NCBI GenBank assembly: GCA_038380795.1
Contig: CM076280.1
Location: forward strand, 3,583,501-3,647,500
Source: Pyrocephalus nanus
Lineage: Eukaryota > Chordata > Aves > Passeriformes > Tyrannidae
Direction: 5' to 3'
Length of the DNA: 64,000 nt
Shown: positions 40,171-51,179 of the stretch, piece by piece
How the letters are laid out: each line of letters starts with the position of its first letter
Position numbering within the stretch: the first letter of the stretch is position 1
Made by a program: the position numbers and the translations under genes
Notes under the pieces: model-generated
Database searches by the model: none
Seen by the model: only the letters and a program-made list of their open reading frames with translations
Told to the model about the DNA's origin: nothing

Positions 40171-40379
40171 CAGCCCAGGCTGGTGAGTCTTCTGCCAAGG
40201 ACAAGAAGGAGCGGGGGCGGTCCCAGGAGAGGAAGCATCACTCGTCCTCCTCCTCCGAGAAGCAGCGCTTCTACTCCTGCGACCGCTACGGCAGCCGGGA
40301 GCGCTCCCAGCCCAAGTCTGCTGAGCAGAGCAGGCCCACCTCCCCCAACGGGGGACCAGAGCAAGGTCCACACAGACAG
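40171..40379 (+). CDS. CACNA1B: CACNA1B exon 45: C-terminal tail, Ser/Arg-rich
   Basis: The exon is 209 bp, completing an Ala codon and adding 69 codons in phase 0 (acceptor ctcctttcag, donor CAG|gtgagg). It encodes AQAGESSAKDKKERGRSQER, then KHHSSSSSEKQRFYSCDRYG and SRERSQPKSAEQSRPTSPNG. The ERGRSQER and SSSSSEKQRFYSCDR blocks match Cav2.2. The acceptor is followed at once by CAG, a NAGNAG arrangement that could remove one Ala. Ser-Pro and Arg-Ser motifs suggest a phosphorylated tail, which is inference. Confidence 0.96.
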
Positions 40380-40616
40380 GTGAGGAGAGGCAGGGTGGGA
40401 CAACAGCCCTGAGGTCTTCCGGGGGTTTGCGCGCCTTGTGCGTGTTTTGCTTAAATTAACGGAGATGGAACGGGGAGGGAGGGACAGGCAGGGGCAGATT
40501 GAGGTCTCCACTGGGGTCCTGCTTGGTGCTTCACGCCTAAAACAGGCATGGAAATGTCACTTGATGGCTTTTGAGCAGCCACCTGCAGAGTGAGGGACGT
40601 GAGGCACCTGAAGGAC

Positions 40617-40720
40617 AGAACCACAGAATGTGCCGAGGTGGAAGGGACCCAAAATATCATCAAGTCCGGCTCTTGGCCCTGTATCCCCAAGAGTCACCCC
40701 CTGTGCCCAAGGCCCCACTG
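40617..40720 (-). mobile_element. CR1 LINE 3' fragment (antisense)
   Basis: The segment begins 'cagaaccacagaatgtgccg', the reverse complement of a CR1 3' end, followed by 'aggtggaagggacccaaaat' and 'agtcaccccctgtgcccaag'. Confidence 0.82.
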
Positions 40721-40930
40721 CTAATGGTTTCAGCATAGCAGCCTTGGGGACCCCACAACTGGCAGCTCTTGTGTTGGAACTTCAGAATGTTTCAGTGGGA
40801 AGTCGTTTGTTGGACGCTGTGAACAAAGACCTCGCCATTTTCTTACTATTGAGGCCATTTCCTGGATAAAAAAAAGAGTTTGAAAATACCTTAAAAAAAT
40901 TTCAGGCATCTCAGTACTTATCAAAGCAAT

Positions 40931-41262
40931 GTAGAATCACAGAATCATTAAGGTTGGAAAAGCCCTCCCAGACCATCAAATCCAAGCTGTGCCCAGTGCT
41001 CACCTTGCCCCCCAGCCCAGAGCACTGAGGGCCATGTCCAGTTGTTCCTTAGACACCTCCAGGGGTGGGAACTCCACCACCACCTCCCTGGGCAGCCCCT
41101 GCCAGTGCTTAACAACCCCTTCCATGAGGAAATTCCTCCTGATGCCCAACCTGAACATTCCCTGGCACAACTTGAGGCCATTCCTGCTGCTGTCCCTTGT
41201 TCCCTGGGAGCAGAGCCCGACCCTCCTGGGCTCCCTCTTCCTGTCTGGGAGTTGTGAGAGCG
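40931..41262 (-). mobile_element. CR1 LINE 3' fragment (antisense)
   Basis: 'gaatcacagaatcattaagg' followed by 'ttggaaaagccctcccagac' starts the reverse-complement CR1 tail. It continues through 'cacctccaggggtgggaact' and 'gaaattcctcctgatgccca' to 'tccctgggagcagagcccga'. Confidence 0.9.
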
Positions 41263-41918
41263 AGAAGGTGGTTGCAGGGGTTGCCTCTTCTTCTCATGGA
41301 CCAGACACCAACAGCTCACACAGCCCCCACATCCCCCTGGTGAGCCGACAGCCTCCAGCCCTGCTGGATTTGCCGGGAAAACCACACGAGAAAAGCCAGG
41401 CAGAGCAGAACAGGCGCTGATTGACAGCCCGGCAAGCAACAACCTGATTGTTTGAGAGGAAGGAAAACTGCTCTTTAAAAATTAAAGGTCTGGCCTCAAA
41501 ATGTTAGGTCACAGAAGGCTGAGGGATTTTTAAAACACTCTCCTGGGGCTGGTCATGTACTGCCCTGGGAGAATGTAAACTGGAATGCCAAAACAAGGGC
41601 CTGTTCCTCTCCCTCGTGGTTTTTTTTTAAATTACTGCAGCTTAGGTCACTCTCACGTGTCATTATTAGTAACCCAGGAAGCTGCCAGGCTGTTCTACCA
41701 CTCAAAAATCAAATGTGTAATATAAAAGAGGAGAATGTAACACATTTCTGTTAAAGGAAATTGTTAGTTCAAGCCTGCCCCAAAAAAAAGCTTTTTGCCG
41801 ATTTTTTTTTTTTCCAGAAAATGGCTATTTAATCAAAATACATGTGATTTCCAGTGTACAAAAAAAACCAGTCCCCCAGATCCTCCTCCCACATTGTCTG
41901 GTTCTGACCACAGAAGTA

Positions 41919-42020
41919 GAATCATAGAATCCCAAAATGGTTTGGGTTGGAGCTTAAAGCTCATCTCGTTCCACCCCCCTGCCATGGGAGGGGACACCTC
42001 CACCTAGACCAGCCCTGGGG
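41919..42020 (-). mobile_element. CR1 LINE 3' fragment (antisense)
   Basis: 'agaatcatagaatcccaaaa' followed by 'tggtttgggttggagcttaa' and 'tgccatgggaggggacacct' identify a short antisense CR1 tail. Confidence 0.88.
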
Positions 42021-42477
42021 TGAAGTTCTGCTCAAATCCACCCCAAAGCAGACTTGGTTTTGTCTGAAATCCCCCAAACAAAGCAGGTTTTTGAGCTGCT
42101 CCTGCCCAGTCCAGGTAAGGCGCATGTGGAGCCCGTGTATGCTGTGGGTCCTTCCCCCCGGACAGTGTCCCCTCCTGTCGGAGCCGTGTCCCAGTTTGCG
42201 TCCTACCGATGCTCTGCCCCTCCCTGTCCTTACTCACCCCTCGCAGAACTTTTAACTCTCCAGCTCTTTTACATCTCGTGTTGAATTATTTCTCGAGAAC
42301 CTCCTCCCCCTGACTGTGCTTGTCTAAACTCTTCTCTTTTTTGCTTCTCTTCCCTCTTGTGACTTGTCTCTCCCTTCTGTTGCTTCTCCTTCTGTTTCTC
42401 CACCTGCCTGCCTTTGTGTTTGTCCGGTGTTTCCCCTTTTTTATTTTTTGATTTGCTTTGTTCCAATTTTTATGTAG

Positions 42478-43014
42478 GGCAGTGGTTCAGTTAATGGGAG
42501 CCCCTTGCTGTCGACATCTGGTGCTAGTACCCCCTGCCGGGGTCGGAGGCAGCTCCCACAGACTCCACTGACCCCACGCCCCAGCATCACTTACAAGACC
42601 GCTAACTCCTCGCCTGTGCACTTCACCACTGTCCAACCCGGCCTCCCCACCTTCTCCCCGGGACGCCTGAGCCGCGGTTTGTCGGAGCACAACGCGCTGC
42701 TCCGCGGGGAGCACCAGCCGCCCCCGCCGCCCGTGGCCCGCACCGGCTCCGACCCCTACCTGGGGCCCCGCGACGACGCCGACAGCCCCTCGCGCGCCGC
42801 GCCCGAGGACACGCTCACCTTCGAGGAGGCCGTGGCCACCAACTCGGGGCGCTCCTCAAGGACTTCTTACGTCTCCTCCCTGACCTCCCAGTCGCACCAA
42901 ATCCGCCGCGTGCCCAACGGCTACCACTACACGCTGGGGCTCAACACGGGCCCCGGCGCCGGCGCCAGAGGACGTAGCTACTACCACGAGGCCGATGAGG
43001 ATGACTGGTGCTAG
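42478..43014 (+). CDS. CACNA1B: CACNA1B terminal coding exon: SH3 and PDZ ligands, stop
   Basis: The exon carries 178 codons and a TAG at 43012-43014, with acceptor ttttatgtag. It starts [32 protein letters not shown] is the proline-rich site bound by RIM-binding protein SH3 domains. [20 protein letters not shown] and [12 protein letters not shown] are invariant Cav2.2 blocks. The protein ends EADEDDWC, a C-terminal PDZ ligand of the DxWC type that binds presynaptic scaffolds such as RIM and Mint1. GC content rises sharply in the middle of the exon. The first five bases are GGCAG, so an acceptor five bases downstream is also available; its use would shift the frame. Confidence 0.97.
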   Translation, partial: GSGSVNGSPLLSTSGASTPCRGRRQLPQTPLTPRPSITYKTANSSPVHFTTVQPGLPTFSPGRLSRGLSEHNALLRGEHQPPPPPVARTGSDPYLGPRDDADSPSRAAPEDTLTFEEAVATNSGRSSRTSYVSSLTSQSHQIRRVPNGYHYTLGLNTGPGAGARGRSYYHEADEDDWC

Positions 43015-45027
43015 CGGCCTGGCAGAGCCCTCCGCGGCGCGCGCGTTTAATTACGATGAGTTTTATCATCTGGAAGGCCGGCGGGGCAGCCCCTGCCACA
43101 AGAACTGCTCTGCGCCCGGGGCCGGAGACGCCCCTGCAGCCTCTCTCCTCTCTTTGTTCTTTATTTATTTTTTTTTTTAATTTTTTTTTTTTATTTATGG
43201 GTTTGGTTTTTTTTTTTTTTGCACTAGACAAATGGAGGAAGAAGGCTCCCTCCTTTGGGGGAAGGCAGCACATCTCTCTGTCCCCCCCTGGCCCGCCTCC
43301 CCACTGCCTTGTCTAGTCACAGACACGCACCAGATGCCAAACTGGCAACAGAGGCGAGAAGCCGAGAGAAGAGGGATCCTCACCTCGAGCAGTGGAAGAG
43401 CAGACTGTCCATCCTTTGCGAGATCGGCGCAGTTTTTTGTTGGGCTAATTTCTTAATTCATTTCTCACCCTCATTTCTTCCCCTCCCCGGTCAGGGTGGG
43501 AGTCGGGGGCTGCACAGGACACACATGGGGACAAGGATCACGCCCGCGCTCGGCCCCGTCGGCCGCTCGGAAGGGAGAGATGAACCCGAGCAACTGGGAG
43601 AGGAGAACCACAGCCCGGAACAAAGGACAGTCCATTGGGACTTGATGTTCAGCCACAGGAATTCCTTTTCGGCAGAGCTGGTGCCACCCCCCCAGAGGTG
43701 ACCCCGGCAGCCGGGACCCTGCTGTGACAGCGCTGCCGTGGGGGTCCCTCCTGTCCCACTCACCACATCGGGCCCTTCACACTGACACACGATAAAGCCA
43801 CAAGAGAGCTCCTTTGTAAGGACTGTTTCCTTGCTGCTGAGACTTTCCATTCCATCCCTCTCTCCTGTCGACCGCAACACCACGCCCCTCACTGTTTTGT
43901 CTTGTTTACAAATATAAGCTTGATTTAGCAAAAAAAAAAAAAAAACCAACAAAAAAAACAACCACACACAAACAAAAAAATAACAACTTAAAAAAAAATC
44001 CTGAAGGGGAAAAAAGGAAAAAAAAAAAAAAGAGGAAAAAAGTGTAGGGGTGAGAAGAAGAAATGTTATTGGTTTTATATCAAGCTATTAGATAGAACTT
44101 TAACTTTTCATTGTGTGCATTTTTTGTAAATTGTACAGTAAAAAAAAAAAAAAAAAAGAAAAAAAAAGAGAAAAAAAAATTTACTCTTTATGTAGAGATT
44201 TAGTCCAATTGTCATTCCAGGTCCCACCGTTTCTACCGAATGCTCCAGTTGTTCACTACTAAGTGCCTAACCTTTGAAATCTTTCACAGTGACGATGCAA
44301 CCTCTTTGCTTCGATGCATCAGACCTTGGGCGAGCGTGGGGAGGGCAGGAGGGAGGGCAGAGCCTGGAGAGCCCCTCGCCCTGGAGGGTCCCCAGGGCTC
44401 CCACCGCCCCCACAGTGCACTCGAGTGCCAGGTTGGAAGCTTCCAGCGGGGAAGGCAAACACGCTTCGGGGTTGGTTTGGGTTTTGTTGGCCTTTTTTTC
44501 TAATTTTATTTCATTTCATTTTATTTTTCTGTTGGTTTTATCGGTGGGAGGGGAGTGGTTGCAGCAAACAAACCCGGCCTTTTCTCATTGACTAGGGCTG
44601 AGGGAGGGATGCAGGTGGAAAAGTCCAGCATCTGCAGGGCTGCTCCTGCAGAAGGAGCAGCGTCTCACACGGACCGTGAGAGCTCTGGCCGTGCTCCACG
44701 GTGCATCATCTGCGTGGAGGGCAGGCTTGGTTTTATTGCCTGTTAAGAGAAGGTCGAAATAATAATAATAATGATGATAATCCAAACCTCTAACTCTGAT
44801 TCTCAGGGATGAGATTTCTGCGTTCTTGCAACGACTCTTGCGTTGGATGATTCCTTTCTTTTGTGCCCCTGTGGATTTCTGCACTGTGAGCCTGGCAAAG
44901 GGGCAAACACGCTGTGCTGGCGGGGAGGGAGGCTGGAAGCAGAGCTCGGGCAGGACCTCCCATCCCTGGCTCTGCTGAGCTCTCGTGGGGCTGCTTTGGG
45001 GCACAGGGTGGCCAGGGGACACAAGGA

Positions 45028-45033
45028 AATAAA
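45028..45033 (+). terminator. possible proximal poly(A) signal
   Basis: An AATAAA hexamer is followed within 30 bases by a G/GT-rich stretch (aggtggaagg...gggtgggaggtgcc). It could give a shorter 3' UTR of about 2 kb; use is inferred. Confidence 0.45.
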
Positions 45034-46712
45034 AGGTGGAAGGAACGAGGGTGGGAGGTGCCAGGCGAGCACATCCCTAAAAACCCTGTTAGGAAAGAGG
45101 AGAGGGTTGCACAGAGGAGTTTTTTCAGAGGATCTCCCAAGCCCCAGAACTGTGAAGCTTCTCCAGACAAAGCAGTTGCTTAGGACGGGGAGAGATCCCG
45201 CCAGATCCTGGTGATCCCTTTGGGCACCGGGGGGGTTGGAGGGTGTTGGATGCTACCAAAACGCTCAGGAGGTCTCTTTGTGCTCTCAGCAAAAGCCTTT
45301 CAGCCTCAGGCAGGGAGCAGTTTGCTGTAGGGTGGTTCTTCACATCTCCTGTAGCTCTTCTGTTGAGTAAAATTCAACCTGGTTTTGTTTTTTCTTTTCC
45401 CGTTTCCTTCTGTGTTTTTTTTTTTTTTCTTCCTTTTGTTCCGTTAACAATAACCTCCGGCCGATCTCATCCCTGGATTCTGCTAAAGGAGAGCCCCTGT
45501 CTGTATCTCTGTCTCTGTATTTCTGTGCACTTCCACTCAAGGCAGTGTGGGCAGCCGGAGCTCCCCGTGGGCCGGGCTGGGATTCCCAAAAAAGGAGGGC
45601 TATGCAACAAGATGACACGTTCGGACACACATCCAACCCACCAACAGTCAGAAAGACCTTCATCCATCCAGCTTTACCTGCTGGATTTTCCTGTTTCAGG
45701 CTTCAGCATGATTGTGACCAAATGTTTGATACGTTTATTTTATTTTATTTTTTCCCCTTTAAATGAAGGCACAAACACTTTATTGGAAGTTTTCAAGAAA
45801 ATGTTATTCTTTTATTCCAGGAGGCTCAAGGGGAGGGGAAACACAATCTCTCTGCCCGTGCATGCAAACATTGTAAAACACTGGAAAGCGAAAGAGATGT
45901 CTTTCTGTACTCAATAATTCTGTCTTTTCCCCCTTTCCTCCTTCATTTTAGACCCCCCCAAAACCCCCAGCCCTGCACTAAAACCACAGCCAGACGATGG
46001 CCTTGGGTCACCCCCAATTCTTAGGCAGAACCTGAAGAAGAATCTCAAGTTGTCCCAATCCCTCCCCCCCCGCCTCGATGACAAGTGACAGACAAGCCTG
46101 ACCACAGCTGTTCATAAATAACCCTTTCCAGACCTTTTTTTACAGCCTCTCTGCTGTCTCTTCAGTGCATCCATGATATTTCCAAGATTCCTCATAGTGA
46201 GTTGCCAAACTTGAATTGCACCGACCAGTTTTCTGCATCCAGAACCAGTCTCGTAGTTGGCTGTACTTTGAATAAGTAATGTTTGCATGTAAAATATATA
46301 CATATATACATATATATGAAAGGAACAAAAAAAAAAAAGTATGTGCATGGAAAAAAAAATAATGTTTATCTTCGTACTTTTTTGATACAATGTATTCATC
46401 AGTTGTTAATTTTTAATTATATTTGATATAAATTGGGGGTTTGTTGCAAAACTTTATATTTAAAAAAAAAAAACAACAGTGTTAAAAACCATCGAAGTTC
46501 CAACCATGCAACACAAGCGGAACTTTACCCAAAAAAAATAAAAAGGAGGGGAAAATAAAAAAATAAAACCCACACAAAGAGAAAAAAAAGAAAAAAAAAA
46601 AGGTTCTGTGATTGCCTAGTTTGCTGCCTGAGTAATATTTATCAGCCAAACTTTGAATTCTGCAGTTGTTTCTACAATTAACATTTTGTATGAAGCAAAG
46701 TCCTTGAATTAA

Positions 46713-46718
46713 AATAAA
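46713..46718 (+). terminator. distal poly(A) signal of CACNA1B
   Basis: An AATAAA at 46713 is followed by a cleavage region near 46735 and a GU-rich element (ggtgtgtgcggtgtgcctgg) at about 46773-46792. This is the classic order for vertebrate cleavage and polyadenylation. Other AATAAA copies lie at 46538, 46554 and 46562 but lack a GU-rich element. Confidence 0.75.
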
Positions 46719-47091
46719 AACTTAGCAAAAAAAAAAAAAACAACCAACCAAGAACCTGACAAATTCCCAGCCGGTGTGTGCGGTGTGCCTGGTGACCGGG
46801 GAGAGGCGTGGAGGGACAGCCTGTGCCCTCCAGTGTGAAACTGGGCTTAGTTCAGCCCAAATTGGGATGTTTTAAAGGAATTGGCCACTTTTGTGTTTGT
46901 TTCTGTAGAGGCTTCACAGCTGCTCGGTTTGAGTAGGGAGCTGTTGGCAAATTTGCCTTCCCAGCGTGGATCCAGTTGGAGGTCGTGGTTCCTGGAGCCC
47001 AACAGGCAGCAAAACTGTAGGATTTATGCTTAATCACCCCGGCAGTGATTGAGTGATTGATTCCTTCCAGGGATTTTATCTTGTAGAACAC

Positions 47092-47250
47092 TCTCACAGG
47101 TTGCCCAGCCCTGCAAACGTTCAAGGTGAGGTTGGACCTGACCTTGGGGGGCTCTGAGCAGCCTGATCTAGCTGAACGTGTCCCTGCTCACCCCAGAAGG
47201 GTTGGACTTGATGGCCTTTAAAGGTCCCTTCCACCCCAAACTGTTCTGTG
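47092..47250 (+). mobile_element. CR1 LINE 3' fragment (diverged subfamily)
   Basis: 'tctcacaggttgcccagccc', 'gtgaggttggacctgacctt' and 'gttggacttgatggccttta' with 'aaggtcccttccaccccaaactgttctgtg' identify a sense CR1 tail of a somewhat different subfamily. Confidence 0.85.
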
Positions 47251-48325
47251 TGCAAAAAGGTGGCTCCCTGTGGCTTTAAACCTGATTCAACTTTAAGCCC
47301 CGCTCCCAGCAGATGTTTCTGGTGCTACCTCAGGTAGCCGTGGAAATCAGGGATTGAGGAGTCTGTCACGTGTCCAGGCCATGCTATAGCACTTGTAGAA
47401 AAAAAGAATTAATAATCATAATAATAATAATACTTGTGGAGTTCACCTTGAAGTTCCTTCCCCCAAGACTTGCACTGAGCAGAAGAAAAACCCGAGGGCT
47501 CTTGGTACACAAGGAAGAAACTTCTGATTTCTTTGGATCACTGGAGAACCACCCTCATTCCCTACCTGGGGGAGAAATCCACTGTGTTTCTCCTTCAGCA
47601 GGGTGTGCTGGTGTCACACATCTGACAATGTCACACTTCTGGCAATCCCAAAAAAACTCCTGAGGACAAAGAATAGCAGCAGGACCATTGCATTTTTGCA
47701 CTTTTCAGAGCACAAGGTCTGTTTTAATACTGGGCTCTTCTTTTCTCTCGTTGCATCATTTCTGTGATGAGACCACCCAAGGTGCCCCCTGAGATTCGGT
47801 GTGGAGTGAAAGGAAAAGGTCCTTAAATCCCTGATGACCAGGTCAGGCTGTAGCTTTGGAAGAAAAGGGTTTTGCCCGGTGTCACACAGGACATGATTAG
47901 TGGAGTTTGGAGCCGAAGATCTCGGCTTGTGATCTGGTCTGTGCGGGGCTTGGGGTTCTTGGGCAGGACAACAGTGGAGCAGAAGGGAGGAGGATTTTTA
48001 TTACTTTTAAGAGCATTACTTTTGAGATACACCCAAAAAAAAGACAAAATGGAGGTTTCTAAGTGGCATGCAAGGGAAGGTTTGCAAAGGTTTGCACAGG
48101 ATTTGAGAATCAGGATCAATGTGCACCCCGACCTCAGAGGGGACCCCCACGGCATTTGCTCCACCACACCCACCTGGGGAGCTGGAACCTGCCTGGAGGA
48201 CTGGATGATCCACCTTTGCCCTCCAGACGTGTATCACAGAGAACCCCCACAACCAGTTTACAATCCTGTATATGTTTTAAAATCCTAAAAGGCTTTTGGT
48301 GACTTTTCTGCACTTTTAAAGTATT

Positions 48326-48360
48326 TTTTCTTTTTTTTCTTTTTTTTTTTTTTTTTTTCT
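48326..48360 (+). repeat. poly-T tract
   Basis: A long T run interrupted by single C occurs in intergenic DNA. Confidence 0.95.
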
Positions 48361-50109
48361 CCCTCCTGATTTCAGTTGTATCCTTTTGGTCTGAGGCATC
48401 AATGCACCATCAACTTCTCCAGGGGCTGCCTGAGTCCTGAAGGAGCTGGAGCAGGCAGGATCCCCACTGCCACACTCAAAGCATCTCCCCCATCCCACAC
48501 ACTGGATGTGGAACCCTCGGGTTTGTTTTGCTCCGGTTTGATTTCAGCTGAATCCCACAAAATGGCTCTATTTTTATGCCATTCCTGGTATAACTCCATG
48601 CACAGCTGCTGTCAGGGGGGTTTGCACAAGTTCTCTTACCCCTCCAGGGGCACAGCTTGCTAGCAGAGACTGCAGTATTTCCAGTCCCTGCAGTTCCATT
48701 CCCTGTATTATTTCCATTCTCTTGTATCTCCACTCCCAGCCCTGTGGATAAAATCTGGATCAGCGTTTCCCAGGCCAGCACCCCACACCCGGTTGTGCCA
48801 TTAGGGGGTAGCATTTTCAGGCTTTTCCTACTTTCTAGGGAAGCAGCAACATAAATGGGAAAAGCCTGATTCATCTTGCCACTCTTTGAGGGTCATTCCC
48901 TGAAATATTTGTCTTGGGATGCAGAAAACTCAGGGTGAGACACCGAGTCCGAGGTGCTCAGGTAATTTGGCCTTTTGTATTCCCTGGAGCTGATTTCCCA
49001 TTCCAGCCACGTCTGCAGACGGTGCCTGCAGATTCCTGCATGCCCTCCAAGGTGATGAATTATTTCTCCCTGAGTATCTCATCCCTCTTTATCAATTCTA
49101 AGTAGATCTCCTGATATTTTCCGGGCTGTGAAAGCACCGTTTGCAGAAAAGTGCCTGATCACAATAAGGAGCCTCAACTCAACGCTGTCTCTCAGCACAT
49201 TCCAAAATATTTTTGCAGAAGAGGCGAGTTTTGCATTTTTATGTGATAAAAGGAGTAAACTGAGATACTTGGAGGGGACTAAATTGCCCAGGGCCAGCCG
49301 GCAAGGACAAGGTTGGGGTTGCTCTGCCTCCTTTGTGTCTCCGTGTTTCAGGTCACTGTTTCGTCCACGATTCTTTTGCATCCACGGGTTTGTAGTAGGA
49401 TCCCAGTGAAGTGTCACTGGGAATTGGGCTGTGTTGGTTGCTTGGGGGGAGTTCAAAGGGAAGGGTAATTCAGGGAAGCAGTAAGAGAAGTGCTGGTGGT
49501 GGCGATAGGGGTGAGGAGCTCTGTGGTGACGCTGAGGGGTCTCAAATATTTGTGGGGCTGAAGTCCTGGGGTGGGTGAGGGAACTGCTGAGGGGGGTCTG
49601 AGCAAACCAACCCCCAGGTGAGGGGATGGAAACACCAGAACTCCACCCACCTGGGGCATGCTGATGGAGCAGAGCTGTGTTAATTCAAAGAAAACAGTAT
49701 CAATAACCGTAGTTTATTCATTTTATCCTCATCTCCACTTTCTGTCATTGCTCTGAAACAGAATATCCCAGCACTGGCTTTGTCTGTTTGTTTTTATTAT
49801 TTCTCTCTCTGTGGCAGCCTTTTCTCTGCCCAGCACGGCACAAACAGAGGAGGGGGAGGAGGAGGAGGAGGCAGGTCCTTGTCCAGCTACTCCTGCACAA
49901 AAGTCTGACATACCCCCAGGGGGGTAAACCCGAATTTTCTCGCAGAAGGCTGAGGAGGGGAATGGATGTGGTTGTGTTACTGGATACAGCAAATGATAGT
50001 GTGTATAAAAAAAGGGATGCTGAGCTGAGCAACAGGACTGTGGCAGAATAATTCTATGAATTTCACAAGGTTGGTTTTTTTCCTCCTCGTGGATTGGAGA
50101 GTGTTTATA

Positions 50110-50172
50110 AGACCGGGTTCTGCAGGTGATCCACCTAAAAAAGACCTGATTCTGCAGGTGATCCACCCAAAC
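50110..50172 (+). repeat. tandem duplicate of about 35 bp
   Basis: Two near-identical copies of 'ttctgcaggtgatccaccta' with flanks (gaccgggttctg... and gacctgattctg...) lie head to tail. The motif includes CAG|GTGAT, a donor-like word in both copies. Confidence 0.85.
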
Positions 50173-50251
50173 AACCTCCTCCTGCACTGGGGTGGAGGGA
50201 TGTGCAAGGAGCTGAGGGCAGAGCCCCCAGGTCCCACAGCAGAGATGCCAA

Positions 50252-50284
50252 GGGATGGGATGGGATGGGATGGGATGGGATGGG
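50252..50284 (+). repeat. (GGGAT)n microsatellite
   Basis: About six pentamer units of GGGAT lie in intergenic DNA. Confidence 0.93.
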
Positions 50285-51179
50285 GGACGTGCTGCTGGGA
50301 CAGATGGTCACAGCTTGGGAATCAATGGGATTCCGAAAGGAAAGGCAAACCCGTGTCACATGTTCTTGACAAATAAAGTCCATGGCAAAGCAAAAGACTC
50401 CACCAGTGTCTCTGACCTTCATTTCCTTCACAAGCTGAGTCAGAGTGTGACAGGGGAAGGGCCTGGAAATGGGGAGAGAGGGGTGAGTGAGGCACATTTT
50501 ACTCCTAAATTGGCTCCTGTCTCAAGCAGCAATCAGGATTAAGCTCACAGAATCCTTATTTCCCAGTGCCATTGGCATGACCTGCCATCGAGATGACACC
50601 CAGGTGGCACACTGGGCACCTGAGCATCTCCTGCTCTCTGCCAGGGATGCCCACCCGAAGGTCTGGCTGAAAGTTCCCATATTTTGGGGATCTCTGGGTG
50701 ATGGTGCAGAGCTAAAAAGCCCACACAGGCTGGGACTGAGCCTGGCTCCTCCACAGGCCTGAGCCAAAACCCCCCCAGGGCATCTGTGGGTCTGTCACAC
50801 GTGGGAAGCGGTGTGGCCTCAGCAGTGATGCTGGTGGTGCTGGAGAGCTGAGTGTGGGGCACAGAGCCCCTGTCCCCCCCCAGGAGCAGGGTTGGGTGCC
50901 CCCAGGGGGAGGCTGGGGCACAGTTTGGGGGGGGTGAGAGCCCCTGAGAAACACTCACAGCAAGTTTTGTTTGGGGAGGGTGCGGGATGTCCCCTTTACC
51001 CATAGAGGGCAAATTGGGGGGTGTCACCAACCCCTGCAGCACCCGCGGGACAAACAACCCTGTGTGTGTGTGTTTGTGGGGGGGTGTGTCTGCCTGTCTA
51101 TCTGTCTGTCTGTCCATGTGTTCCCCCACGTAGCCCTGCACTCAGAGGGAAGGGGCACCCCCATCCCCAAGCTCTGAAC

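Larger units (their letters stand above)
40380..42477 (+). other. intron before the terminal exon
   Basis: Three antisense CR1 tails (40617, 40931, 41919) occur here, the first antisense copies in the gene. A pyrimidine-rich stretch (about 42285-42477) precedes the terminal acceptor tatgtag. A donor-like 'ccag|gtaagg' near 42116 has no convincing exon attached. Confidence 0.75.
43015..46740 (+). other. CACNA1B: CACNA1B 3' UTR
   Basis: About 3.7 kb from the stop to the distal poly(A) site. It holds an AU-rich nonamer TTATTTATT (about 43161), several genomic A-rich blocks (43930-44040 and 44140-44180), a TA-rich stretch (46297-46317) and repeated AATAAA-type words. No CR1 insertion is seen, which fits a functional UTR. 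The A-rich blocks could cause internal oligo-dT priming and false transcript ends. Confidence 0.8.
46741..51170. other. intergenic region downstream of CACNA1B
   Basis: I recognise no gene here. The region contains one sense CR1 tail (47092-47250), an (ATA)n run (47405-47434), a poly-T tract (48326-48360), a duplicated 35-bp segment (50110-50172), a GGGAT repeat (50252-50284) and a short GT/TCTG microsatellite (51061-51116). Open reading frames here lack recognisable domains. Confidence 0.7.

Noticed and set aside
42070..42120. 28-bp exon-like segment ending ccag|gtaagg before the terminal exon
   Set aside because: It would break the frame (28 is not a multiple of three), follows a CR1 tail and has no paralogue equivalent.
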